Of a stretch of DNA of 64,000 nt, positions 33,309 to 41,451 are shown one piece after another; within the stretch, counting starts at the first letter, position 1; each line of letters opens with the position of its first letter. This stretch comes from Acidimicrobiales bacterium mtb01 (GTDB lineage: Bacteria; Actinomycetota; Acidimicrobiia; Acidimicrobiales; Ilumatobacteraceae). The position numbers were made by a program, and so were the translations under genes. The DNA lies in NCBI GenBank assembly GCA_004379135.1, contig NBNI01000004.1, forward strand, positions 124,001 through 188,000, in the 5' to 3' direction. A model generated the notes under the pieces. That model had not been told where the DNA came from and made no database searches. It saw nothing but the letters and a program-made list of their open reading frames with translations.

Positions 33309-34482
33309 TGTAGACGAGGCTGGCCACGGCCGCCGCGGCGGCGAACGCGGTGATCGCCGTGCGAACACTGGTGGCTTCGGAGAGCGCGCCGGCGGACAGG
33401 CTCGTGATGGAGAGAACCAACGTCATGAGCGCGAAGTCGCCGGCGAGGATGCGTCCGCGGATCTGATCGGGCGAGCGCATCTGCAGGCCGTAGGTACTGA
33501 GCGTCCATTGCGCACCGCCGCCGAGATGCGCGGCCGTGATGAAGATGACGCACAGCCACAGCGCCGGCATCCAGGCACCGGTGAGATAGAAGACGCTGAA
33601 CGCGAGGCTCGCGTAGCCGCACACCGTGAGAACCTTGCCGACGTCGCCGCCGGTGAAACGCGTGGCGATGATGGGGCCGAGTCCGACTCCGGCGCCGCGG
33701 GCGGCGATGAGCACACCGCGCGCCCCGTCCCCGCCGCCGTACACGTCGCTGGCGAGCACGGCCAATTGGCTCACGACGCCCGAGCCGATGGCGAAGGTTG
33801 TCTTCGAGAGCATGAGGGCGAGGAGCACCGAGTCGCGGCGGGCGTGCCCGAGGGCCTCGCGCATGTCGGCGATCGGTCGCATGCGACTTCGGGACTGTTG
33901 GCGCTCCTCCTGAAGCGGTTTGGTGATGAGGAAGATGAACCAGGCCGACACCACGAACGATGCGGCGTTGATGATGAACGCGGTGTCGCGTCCGAGCGCG
34001 GCCGCGAAGAATCCACCGACGGCCGCGCCGACCGCCAGCATCACTCCCCAGGTGGAGCCGAAAAGTGCTTGAGCCTTGCCGAGCTCCTCGGCGTCGCGGG
34101 CGAGGTTGGGTGTGCCGGCTTCCGACGCCGGCTTCACGATGGCGGCCAGACCCGAGATGATGCTCTGGCACACGAACGCGAGCCAGATGGTGTCGGCACC
34201 CACCAGCACGAGTCCGAGCGCCGCCACGGATTGCACGAGGGACACGATGATGAGGATGCGGCGCCGGTCGAAGCGATCGACGATCACGCCGGCGATCGGT
34301 GAAGCGACGAACGAAGGCAGCGAGAACGACACCACGATCATCGAGACGAGGAAACTCGAGTCGGTTAGGTCGTCGACGAGGCCGACGAGAGCCACGAAAC
34401 TGAACCAGTCGCCGAGGTACGAGATGACCTGCGCGACGAACAGACGCCGCATGTCGGCGTTCGTGCGCAGCATCTTCCACAT
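33265..34482 (-). CDS. MFS transporter
   Basis: 405 aa, 12 hydrophobic segments. N-terminal RLFVAQVISYLGDWFSFVAL and the intracellular loop DRFDRRRIL fit the EntS/tetracycline-macrolide efflux branch (MFS_3). Transport direction probably export of a small organic compound. It ends within the convergent serine hydrolase end (44-bp overlap). Preceded by an M20 peptidase gene in the same direction (9-bp gap), so operon reading with it is possible. Confidence 0.87.
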   Translation of the reverse strand: MWKMLRTNADMRRLFVAQVISYLGDWFSFVALVGLVDDLTDSSFLVSMIVVSFSLPSFVASPIAGVIVDRFDRRRILIIVSLVQSVAALGLVLVGADTIWLAFVCQSIISGLAAIVKPASEAGTPNLARDAEELGKAQALFGSTWGVMLAVGAAVGGFFAAALGRDTAFIINAASFVVSAWFIFLITKPLQEERQQSRSRMRPIADMREALGHARRDSVLLALMLSKTTFAIGSGVVSQLAVLASDVYGGGDGARGVLIAARGAGVGLGPIIATRFTGGDVGKVLTVCGYASLAFSVFYLTGAWMPALWLCVIFITAAHLGGGAQWTLSTYGLQMRSPDQIRGRILAGDFALMTLVLSITSLSAGALSEATSVRTAITAFAAAAAVASLVYISATRSLRKQLLRQ

Positions 34483-34491
34483 GGCGAACCG

Positions 34492-35931
34492 TCAGCGGGA
34501 CGCGTGCGAGCGCAGGATGCAGGCGATGGCGGTGGTGATCTTCTTGCTGGTGGGGATGTCGAGGAACTCGTTCGGCCCATGGGCGTTCGATCCGGGTCCG
34601 AGCACACCGGTGATCACGAACTGGGCCTCGGGGAACTTCTCGCCGAGCATGCCCATGAAGGGGATGGTTCCGCCTTCACCGAACGCGCGCCACGAGTTGC
34701 CGAACGCATTCATGGATGCGACCTCGAGGGCATCGGCGAGCCATGGTGCGAACGACGGCGCGTTCCAACCCGGGGCCGCATTGCGGTCGCCGAACGACAC
34801 GGTGGCGTCGGACGGCGGATTCGCTTCGAGGGTGTGCGCGATGGCGGCGATGGCGCGTTCGTGATCGCACGTGGGCGGGAGACGGAACGACAGCGACATC
34901 GCGGTGTACGGACGGAGGACGTTGCCGCCGCGCGCGACCGACGGAACTCCGTCGATGCCGACATAACTGAGCGTGGGCCGCCAGGTGTGGGCCAGCATCT
35001 GCTCGACCGGATCGTCGACCATGGGGCGCGTGTTCCCGGCGAAGGGATAGTGGCTGGCCGGAGGCTCCGGGAACTCGGCACTCGTGTCGGCGGCCTCGCG
35101 CCGACGGTCGGTCGGAATCTCCACGTGCAACTCGTCGAGCAGCACACGTCCGGTGCTGGAGTCCTCCACGCGTTCGAGCAACTGGCGAATGATCCGGAAC
35201 GAACTCGGAACGATGCCGCTGGCCTCACCGCTGTGAATGCCTTCCGTGAGCACGTCGACGCGCAATGTTCCCGAGGCGAGTCCGCGCAGCGACGTGGTGA
35301 CCCAGAGACGCTGGTCGTCGAGGCAGCCCGAATCGAGGCACACCACGAGCGATGGCGAACCGACGCGCGGAGCGAGATGATCGAGATACGCCGGAAGGTC
35401 GGGGCTGCCGCTCTCTTCGCTCGCCTCGATCAGAATCACGAGCCGGGCGTGCGACCAACCGGCCGCCTGGGCGGCTTCGATCGCGGCCAAGGTGGCGTAA
35501 GCCGAGTAACCGTCGTCGGCGCCGCCTCGTCCGTACAAACGGTCGTTCTCGATGACGGGAGTCCACGGTCCGAATCCCTCGCGCCATCCCTCCATCTCGG
35601 GCTGCTTGTCGAGATGCCCGTACAGCAGCACCACGTCGTCGGCTCCGCGCGTGGACCCTTCGCCGAACGCGGGCACCTCCATCACGATCATGGGCGTGAG
35701 TCCGGGCAGGCTCACGACTTCGACCGTGAGGCCGGCGATCGCGCGGGCCGCGCACCAGCGGCGAATGTGCTCGACGGCGCGATCCATGTGGCCCAGTTCG
35801 CGCCAGTCGGGCTCGTACGCCTTCGAGACGTTGGGAATCCGGATGTAGTCGGTGAGTTCCGGGATGATGTCGTCGTCCCACACGCGATCGATGCGCGACT
35901 GCATCGAGTCGACCGGTTCGGTGGTGGTCAC
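34492..35931 (-). CDS. M20 family dipeptidase
   Basis: 479 aa. Two-zinc peptidase motifs: VLLYGHLDKQP, RLYGRGGADDGYSAY (bridging Asp region), LIEASEESGS (catalytic Glu pair) and a late GPGSNAHGPNEF His. The dimerisation insert at residues 215-380 is present. The family (CNDP-like carboxypeptidases) cleaves dipeptides or N-blocked amino acids. GTG start at 35931 overlaps the nitronate monooxygenase stop by GTGA, so translation is coupled. Confidence 0.9.
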   Translation of the reverse strand: MTTTEPVDSMQSRIDRVWDDDIIPELTDYIRIPNVSKAYEPDWRELGHMDRAVEHIRRWCAARAIAGLTVEVVSLPGLTPMIVMEVPAFGEGSTRGADDVVLLYGHLDKQPEMEGWREGFGPWTPVIENDRLYGRGGADDGYSAYATLAAIEAAQAAGWSHARLVILIEASEESGSPDLPAYLDHLAPRVGSPSLVVCLDSGCLDDQRLWVTTSLRGLASGTLRVDVLTEGIHSGEASGIVPSSFRIIRQLLERVEDSSTGRVLLDELHVEIPTDRRREAADTSAEFPEPPASHYPFAGNTRPMVDDPVEQMLAHTWRPTLSYVGIDGVPSVARGGNVLRPYTAMSLSFRLPPTCDHERAIAAIAHTLEANPPSDATVSFGDRNAAPGWNAPSFAPWLADALEVASMNAFGNSWRAFGEGGTIPFMGMLGEKFPEAQFVITGVLGPGSNAHGPNEFLDIPTSKKITTAIACILRSHASR

Positions 35932-36893
35932 CGGCGCACCTTCTGCAGCGCGTCGATGATGCGCTCGGCCTCCTTCACCACCGAACGCACGATGTCGCCG
36001 GCCGGTTCGAGCGAGCGAATGGCGCCGACTCCTTGGCCGCACGGCATGAACTCGGTGTTGGGATCGACATCCTGATCCATGGGCCAACCCATGTGGTTCA
36101 CGCCGGCCTGGGCCGAGGCCAGAGCCTGTTCGGGGAACTTCTTCAGGAGTTCGGGATGCTCCTCGAACTTCTGCGTCCATTCGGTGCGCACCACGCGACA
36201 GGTCTTGCCGGTGTACGCGCGCGAGATGACGGTTCCGTCCTCGGAAAGGGCCAGGAGCGTGCTCTTGTACGACTTCTGCGCGTGGGCCTCCGGAGTGGCG
36301 ATGAAGCGGGTTCCCATCCACACGCCGTCGGCACCGAGGGCGATGGAGGCGGCGAGTCCGCGACCATCGAACAACCCGCCCGCGGCCACGACGGGCACTC
36401 GCGCGCCCACGGCATCGACGACCTGGGGGACCAGCGCCATGGTGGCCACCGTTCCGGTGTGGCCACCGCCTTCGGTGCCCTGCGCGATCACGAAGTCGCA
36501 TCCGCTCGCCACGGCGGCTTCGGCGTGGCGAACCTTTCCGCACATCGAGCCGACGAGGATGTTGTTCTTGTGGAGCACGTCGATGATCTCGCGCGGCACG
36601 CCGAGGCCCGCGACGAAGATGCGCGCGCCGCCCTTGATGACCGATTCGACATCGCGTTCGAGTTGGCCCGGGACCGCGGTGAGCAAGTCGACGCCGAACG
36701 GCTTCGTCGTGGCCTTCCTGACCGCATCGATCTCCTCGTCGAGCTGACCCGGACGCATGGCGGCGGCGCCGAACGTTCCGATTCCACCCGCTTCGCTCAC
36801 GGCGGCAACCAACGCCGAGTACGACACTCCTCCCATGCCGGCCAGCATCACCGGATGCTCGATGTCGAGGAGTTCGGTCAGACGAGTCTTCAT
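35928..36893 (-). CDS. Nitronate monooxygenase / 2-nitropropane dioxygenase-like
   Basis: 321 aa TIM barrel FMN enzyme. PVMLAGMGGVSYSALVAAVSEAGGIG start, HTGTVATMALVPQVVDAV and GGLFDGRGLAASIALGADGVWMGTRF segments are diagnostic. It oxidises nitronates or works as an enoyl reductase-like flavoprotein. TACCGT (minus strand, 36900-36905) 6 nt before the ATG shows a leaderless start. First of the run NMO, M20 peptidase, MFS. Confidence 0.9.
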   Translation of the reverse strand: MKTRLTELLDIEHPVMLAGMGGVSYSALVAAVSEAGGIGTFGAAAMRPGQLDEEIDAVRKATTKPFGVDLLTAVPGQLERDVESVIKGGARIFVAGLGVPREIIDVLHKNNILVGSMCGKVRHAEAAVASGCDFVIAQGTEGGGHTGTVATMALVPQVVDAVGARVPVVAAGGLFDGRGLAASIALGADGVWMGTRFIATPEAHAQKSYKSTLLALSEDGTVISRAYTGKTCRVVRTEWTQKFEEHPELLKKFPEQALASAQAGVNHMGWPMDQDVDPNTEFMPCGQGVGAIRSLEPAGDIVRSVVKEAERIIDALQKVRR

Positions 36894-36939
36894 GAGGCCA
36901 CGGTAGCCGTGACCGCGTGGTTCCAGAATCTCCAGGACG

Positions 36940-38160
36940 TCAGAACGCTCCGCGTTGACGCAGGAGTCGGCGGTGCCAGCGCGACGGCGTCAGCAGAATC
37001 GCGCGCGGTTCGTCCTCGAACATCCAGCGGGCGAACATGCGCCGGCTCCACGAACCGGCGTGATCGAGCAGGGCGATCGCTCCGCGGGCCCCGCGTCGAC
37101 GCGCGAGAACCTTGCCGAGGCGTATCGACATGCGATGGTCGGCCAGGAGATGGTGATGGACCGCTCGGCGATACGCGCGACGGACATCGAGCGGTGTTCC
37201 GCCGGCGACCACGGCCGCCGCGGCTTCGGCGCCGGTGAGCAGAGCCTGACCGATTCCTTCTCCGGTGAGGGCGTCGGTCGCCATGGCCGCATCGCCGACG
37301 AACAGCACGCGACCCACTCCGGTGACGGCTTCGTCGATGCGGGCCGGAATGGGCCACGCGGTGTGTCGCCCTTCGAGCACCGCATCGGGTCCGAGTGCCT
37401 CGCGCACGTGCGGTCGTTGCAGCAGGTCGGTCCAGGTGTCCTTCATGTCCTGGATGCGACGTTCGCCGTCGCGCAGCACACCGAAACCGATGTTCACGCG
37501 ATTGCCGGGCAACGGAAAACTCCACGCGTAACCGGGCAGCAGGTCGTCGTCGAACCACACGATCAGACGCTCCTTGGCGACACCGGTGACGTTGGACGCG
37601 TACTGACGGAAGGCGTGCCACTCGCCGAGGTAGCCGCTGGCGGCGACACCGAGCGCTTTGCGCACCGGGCTCCACATTCCGTCGGCCGCCACCACCCAGG
37701 TGGCGCGCAGCTCGAACGACTCGCCCGCGTGCTCGAGCGTGACGTCCACATGGTCGGCGGTGGATTCGATGGCGACGAACGACGTGTTCTCGCGGACGAT
37801 CGCTCCGTGCCGACGAGCCAGGTCGACGAGAGCGGCGTCGAGTTCGATGCGCGGCGCCACGGCCGCGAAGGTTCCGTCGCTCGGCAAGGGGAGTTCGACC
37901 TCGCGACCCGAGGGCGACCGCAACCAGGCCGCATCCACCTTCTGCCACGACCGCACGACACCCGGGTCGAATCCGAGCCCGTCCAGTTGACGCAGGGCGA
38001 GCGACGTGAGGCCGTCTCCGCAGCACTTGTCGCGCGGGAACTCGGCCTTGTCGATCACGGTCACCGACAGGCCGGCGCGCCGAGCGGTGATCGCGGCCGC
38101 CGTTCCGGCCGGACCGGCACCGACGACGAGGAGATCGACCTGGTCAACCGGTGCGGACAC
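36940..38160 (-). CDS. Geranylgeranyl reductase-family FAD oxidoreductase
   Basis: 406 aa. N-terminal FAD dinucleotide motif VVGAGPAGTAAAI, the family loop KCCGDGLT, and the second FAD motif RVLFVGDAAMATDALTGEGIGQAL. Members reduce isoprenoid double bonds of menaquinone or lipid tails, or hydroxylate aromatic compounds. GTG at 38160 has TAGCCT (minus strand, 38167-38172) 6 nt upstream. Ends 46 bp before the nitronate monooxygenase gene on the same strand. Basic C-terminus. Confidence 0.88.
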   Translation of the reverse strand: MSAPVDQVDLLVVGAGPAGTAAAITARRAGLSVTVIDKAEFPRDKCCGDGLTSLALRQLDGLGFDPGVVRSWQKVDAAWLRSPSGREVELPLPSDGTFAAVAPRIELDAALVDLARRHGAIVRENTSFVAIESTADHVDVTLEHAGESFELRATWVVAADGMWSPVRKALGVAASGYLGEWHAFRQYASNVTGVAKERLIVWFDDDLLPGYAWSFPLPGNRVNIGFGVLRDGERRIQDMKDTWTDLLQRPHVREALGPDAVLEGRHTAWPIPARIDEAVTGVGRVLFVGDAAMATDALTGEGIGQALLTGAEAAAAVVAGGTPLDVRRAYRRAVHHHLLADHRMSIRLGKVLARRRGARGAIALLDHAGSWSRRMFARWMFEDEPRAILLTPSRWHRRLLRQRGAF

Positions 38161-38212
38161 GCCGTCAGGCTACGAGTCGGGTTCGGCTGGTGCCCGATCC
38201 GACGCCCATTCC

Positions 38213-38258
38213 TATGATCGTGAACGTCATCGCACACGTCACAGAGAGAACGTCTCTC
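38213..38258 (+). promoter_or_regulatory. Candidate promoter and palindromic operator of the MFE-2 pair
   Basis: TATGAT (38213-38218) is a good -10 box. Downstream, GAGAGA-ACG-TCTCTC (38244-38258) is a perfect palindrome in the leader, just before the AAAGGA ribosome site and the ATG at 38275. It may bind a dimeric repressor; no matching regulator gene is beside it. Confidence 0.4.
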
Positions 38259-38274
38259 GAACGAAAGGAATCCC

Positions 38275-39192
38275 ATGGCCCGCTTGTGTGAAGGTCGAAT
38301 CGCCATCGTCACCGGAGCCGGCCGAGGCATCGGCCGCGAACACGCGTTGAGCCTGGCGGCTCAGGGTGCCAAGGTCGTCGTGAACGATCTCGGTGGCAAC
38401 GTCGACGGATCGGGCGGCGATCTCAGTCCGGCCGAGCAAGTGGTGGCCGAGATCAAGGCCATGGGTGGCGAAGCCGTCGCCAACGGCGACAGCGTGAGCG
38501 ACTGGAACGGTGCGCAGCGTCTCATCAAGACCGCCATCGACACGTTCGGCGATCTGCACGTGGTGGTCAACAACGCCGGCATCCTGCGCGACCGCATGCT
38601 CTTCTCGATGGCCGAAGAGGAGTGGGACGCCGTCATCAACGTGCACCTCAAGGGAACCTTCGCTCCGAGCCGCTTCGCCTGCTCGTACTGGCGCGAGCGC
38701 TCGAAGGAGGGCAAGCCGGTGGACGGCCGCATCATCAACACCACCTCGGTGTCGGGCATCTACGGCAACCCCGGCCAGACCAATTACGGAGCGGCCAAGG
38801 CCGGCATCGCCGCGTTCACCAACATCGCCGCGCTCGAGATGGCGCGCTACGGAGTGACCGTGAACGCCGTGGCTCCGGTCGCCCTCACTCGCATGACCGA
38901 GGGTCTCGGACCAGCGCCCGAAACCGATGAGGACCGTGAGCGTCGTTCGCCGCGCTGGATCGCGCCGATCATCACCTGGCTCGCATCGGAGGAATCGAAG
39001 GCCGTGTCGGGTCGCGTGTTCGAGGCCAGCGGCGACGTCCTCGCGATCGCCGAGGGTTGGGTGCGCGGTCCGCGCGTCGCTCCCGTCGACGATCCGACGA
39101 AGTTGGGCCCCATCGTGGCCGATCTCATGGCCAAGGCCCGCAAGAACTCGGGAATGAACGGCGACCCCGGTGGCTGGCCGCAACCCAAGTGA
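38275..39192 (+). CDS. MFE-2-type 3-hydroxyacyl-CoA dehydrogenase (SDR)
   Basis: 305 aa. VTGAGRGIGREHAL, VVNNAGILRDRM and YGAAK, plus VVNDLGGNVDGSG that marks the MFE-2 dehydrogenase branch. Closely similar in wording to the protein at 18856. Oxidises (3R)-hydroxyacyl-CoA. Forms a pair with the hydratase gene 42 bp later, so together they equal the fused eukaryotic MFE-2. Ribosome site AAAGGA 7 nt before ATG. A late tail of about 60 residues lies past the SDR core. Confidence 0.92.
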   Translation: MARLCEGRIAIVTGAGRGIGREHALSLAAQGAKVVVNDLGGNVDGSGGDLSPAEQVVAEIKAMGGEAVANGDSVSDWNGAQRLIKTAIDTFGDLHVVVNNAGILRDRMLFSMAEEEWDAVINVHLKGTFAPSRFACSYWRERSKEGKPVDGRIINTTSVSGIYGNPGQTNYGAAKAGIAAFTNIAALEMARYGVTVNAVAPVALTRMTEGLGPAPETDEDRERRSPRWIAPIITWLASEESKAVSGRVFEASGDVLAIAEGWVRGPRVAPVDDPTKLGPIVADLMAKARKNSGMNGDPGGWPQPK

Positions 39193-39234
39193 CGAAACGA
39201 CAGTTCGACCAATACTTCTGAAAGGGAACTCACC

Positions 39235-40086
39235 ATGCCGTTGAATCCGAATGCCGTCGGTGCCGTGGGCGACAAGCGCACCATGTCGTGGACCTCGAAG
39301 GACGCGTTGCTGTACGCGGTCGGAATCGGTGCCGGTTCGGCCGATCTGCCCTTCACCACCGAGAACACCCAGAACGTCCAGCAGGTCGTGTACCCCACCT
39401 TCGCGGTGGTGGCCGGTTCGGGCACCGCGTCGCCGGGGAAGAGTGCGATGGCCGAGATCGGCTCGTTCAACTGGGCCATGCTCGTGCATGGTTCGCAGGC
39501 CATCACGCTGCATCGCCCGATTCCGGTGGAAGCCGTCGCGACCACGCAGGACAAGGTCGTCGCCATGTACGACAAGGGCAAGGCGGCCGTCGTCGTCACC
39601 GAAGCCGAAGTGAAACTCGAGTCGGGCGAGCCGCTCTGGACCACGAGGTCGTCGGTGTTCATCCGCGGCGAAGGCGGCTGGGACGGTGATCGCGGTCCGT
39701 CGGGTCCGCAGAACGTGCCGCCCGACAGCAAGCCCGATCACGAGATCACCCTGCAGACCTCACCCGATCAGGCGTTCGTGTACCGACTCTCGGGCGACCG
39801 CAACCCCTTGCACACCGACCCGTCGTTCGCCGCTCTCGGCGGATTCGATCGACCGATCCTCCACGGTCTGTGCACCTACGGGTTCACCGGCCGAGCCCTG
39901 CTCGGCGCGCTGTGCGACAACGACGTCACCAAGTTCAAGCACGTCGAGGGCCGCTTCTCGTCACCGGTGCTGCCGGGCGACGCGCTCACGGTGCGCATCT
40001 GGAAGACGGGCGCAGGCGAGGCCGTGTTCACCACGTCGGTGGGCGATCGCGTCGTGATCGATCAGGGACTGGTGAAGTTCGGCTGA
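39235..40086 (+). CDS. MFE-2-type (R)-enoyl-CoA hydratase 2, MaoC-like
   Basis: 283 aa double hot-dog protein. The C-terminal half carries the hydratase 2 active site YRLSGDRNPLHTDP with Asp and His, then GFDRPILHGLCTYG. The N-terminal half is a degenerate MaoC domain. It hydrates trans-2-enoyl-CoA to the (3R)-hydroxy product used by the SDR before it. AAAGGGA ribosome site. Ends 16 bp from the convergent nucS gene. Confidence 0.92.
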   Translation: MPLNPNAVGAVGDKRTMSWTSKDALLYAVGIGAGSADLPFTTENTQNVQQVVYPTFAVVAGSGTASPGKSAMAEIGSFNWAMLVHGSQAITLHRPIPVEAVATTQDKVVAMYDKGKAAVVVTEAEVKLESGEPLWTTRSSVFIRGEGGWDGDRGPSGPQNVPPDSKPDHEITLQTSPDQAFVYRLSGDRNPLHTDPSFAALGGFDRPILHGLCTYGFTGRALLGALCDNDVTKFKHVEGRFSSPVLPGDALTVRIWKTGAGEAVFTTSVGDRVVIDQGLVKFG

Positions 40087-40102
40087 TCGGCCGAACGACG
40101 CA

Positions 40103-40762
40103 TCAGAACAGCCTGAGTTCCTCGGGGCGACGCCCGCGCAGGTCGTCGTAGTTGACTTCGACGCAAACGATGCCGCGAGCCTCGGCCATGGTCTTGGCCT
40201 GCGGCTTGATCAGTTGGGCCACGAACACTCCGCGCAGGTTGGTGAGAGTGGTGTCGGGCGCGAGCACCTCGAGGTAGCGCGCGAGTTGCTCGACGCCGTC
40301 GATCTCTCCGCGCCGTTTGATCTCGACGGCCACGTAGTGACCGTTCTCGTCGCGGCACATCAGATCGACCGGTCCGATCGACGTCGGCCATTCGCGCCGC
40401 ACCAGCGTGAGTCCTGGCGCGATCGCCTCGGGCACCGCGGCCAGGAGTTCTTGGAGGTGGGCCTCGACGCCGTCCTTCTGCAGTCCCGGGTCGTCGCCGA
40501 ACTCGTGGGCCGAGTCGGAGATGACCTCGTGGAACGTGATGGTGAGGGTCTCGCCCTTCGGGTTGCTCACGATCCATTGCGTCTCTTCCTCGCGGATCGT
40601 GTTGGGCGCGTTCATCCAGTTGAGCGGCTTGTACGCGCCGCCGTCGCTGTGGATCGCCACGCAGCCGTCAGCCTTCACCATCACGAGTCGCACGGCCTCG
40701 GGAAGCTGGGCGTCGAGTCGACCTTCGTACTGCACGCTGCAACGCGCGACCACCAAACGCAT
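40103..40762 (-). CDS. nucS: Mismatch endonuclease NucS (EndoMS)
   Basis: 219 aa, family size. N-terminal dimerisation/DNA half ([15 protein letters not shown]) and a RecB-like nuclease half with D133 in GPVDLM, E147-x-K149 in [12 protein letters not shown], the same spacing as archaeal NucS. It cuts both strands at mismatches and replaces MutS-MutL in most actinobacteria. The C-terminus ELRLF resembles the sliding-clamp-binding tail known for the family. ATG at 40762 chosen since conserved sequence starts there. Third gene of the kup operon, starting 4 bp after the CIA30 stop. Confidence 0.95.
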   Translation of the reverse strand: MRLVVARCSVQYEGRLDAQLPEAVRLVMVKADGCVAIHSDGGAYKPLNWMNAPNTIREEETQWIVSNPKGETLTITFHEVISDSAHEFGDDPGLQKDGVEAHLQELLAAVPEAIAPGLTLVRREWPTSIGPVDLMCRDENGHYVAVEIKRRGEIDGVEQLARYLEVLAPDTTLTNLRGVFVAQLIKPQAKTMAEARGIVCVEVNYDDLRGRRPEELRLF

Positions 40763-40766
40763 GAGG

Positions 40767-41450
40767 TCACACGACGCCGAAGGAGCGGATGGCCAGGCGG
40801 AAAGCACCCTCTTGCTTGTCGAGGATGTACACGGCGATCTGCAGGATCGACGCCGGATCGAGCGGTTCGAGCGGCGTGATGGCGTCGAGCATGAAGTCGG
40901 TGGCCGTGAAGTCGGCGAACGGAAGAACGTAGGTGTCCTCGGCCCCGGATGCGATCGTGACGCGCGAAACGAACAGATCGCGGTCGGTGCGCACCTGGAT
41001 CACGTACGTCTGGTCGTCACCGGTGGCGGTGAGAGTGAGGGCGGTGGCGCCCTCGGCGATCGCCCCGTAGTCGGTCGACACGGGGCTGCGCATCGAGCAG
41101 AAGCCGCCATTGTTGTCGAGCGAGACGTCGCCGGCGAAGATCAAACGACCGTCGAGCCATTCGGTGCGGCTGTTCGAGACGCCGCCCATCACCGTGTCGT
41201 TCTGAATGGACCACCCGTCGACCGAGTCGGCATCGGGGAAGTCGACGAGGACGGTCGGCTCGCTTGCGAGCACGGTCGAAGCAGTCGTTTGGGTGACCTG
41301 AGTGGTGGCGACCGCTGTCGTGGTCACCGGCACGCTGGTTGTCGGACTCGTGGAAGGAGCCGGGTTCGTGATCTCGTCGTTCGAGCCGCAGGCCGACAGC
41401 ACGAGAGCGGCGGCCACGCCGGTGAGGGAGTAGGTCGCCGTGCGCGCCAT
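40767..41450 (-). CDS. CIA30-family lipoprotein
   Basis: 227 aa. Signal peptide with lipobox LVLSAC (Cys 21), then a Thr/Ser/Pro-rich linker of about 45 residues, then a galactose-binding-like CIA30 domain beginning with [14 protein letters not shown], the family signature. Anchored on the outside of the membrane. CIA30 was named from complex I assembly in eukaryotes, but bacterial members have no settled role. One bp after the kup stop, so co-transcribed with kup and nucS. Confidence 0.85.
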   Translation of the reverse strand: MARTATYSLTGVAAALVLSACGSNDEITNPAPSTSPTTSVPVTTTAVATTQVTQTTASTVLASEPTVLVDFPDADSVDGWSIQNDTVMGGVSNSRTEWLDGRLIFAGDVSLDNNGGFCSMRSPVSTDYGAIAEGATALTLTATGDDQTYVIQVRTDRDLFVSRVTIASGAEDTYVLPFADFTATDFMLDAITPLEPLDPASILQIAVYILDKQEGAFRLAIRSFGVV

Positions 41451-41451
41451 G

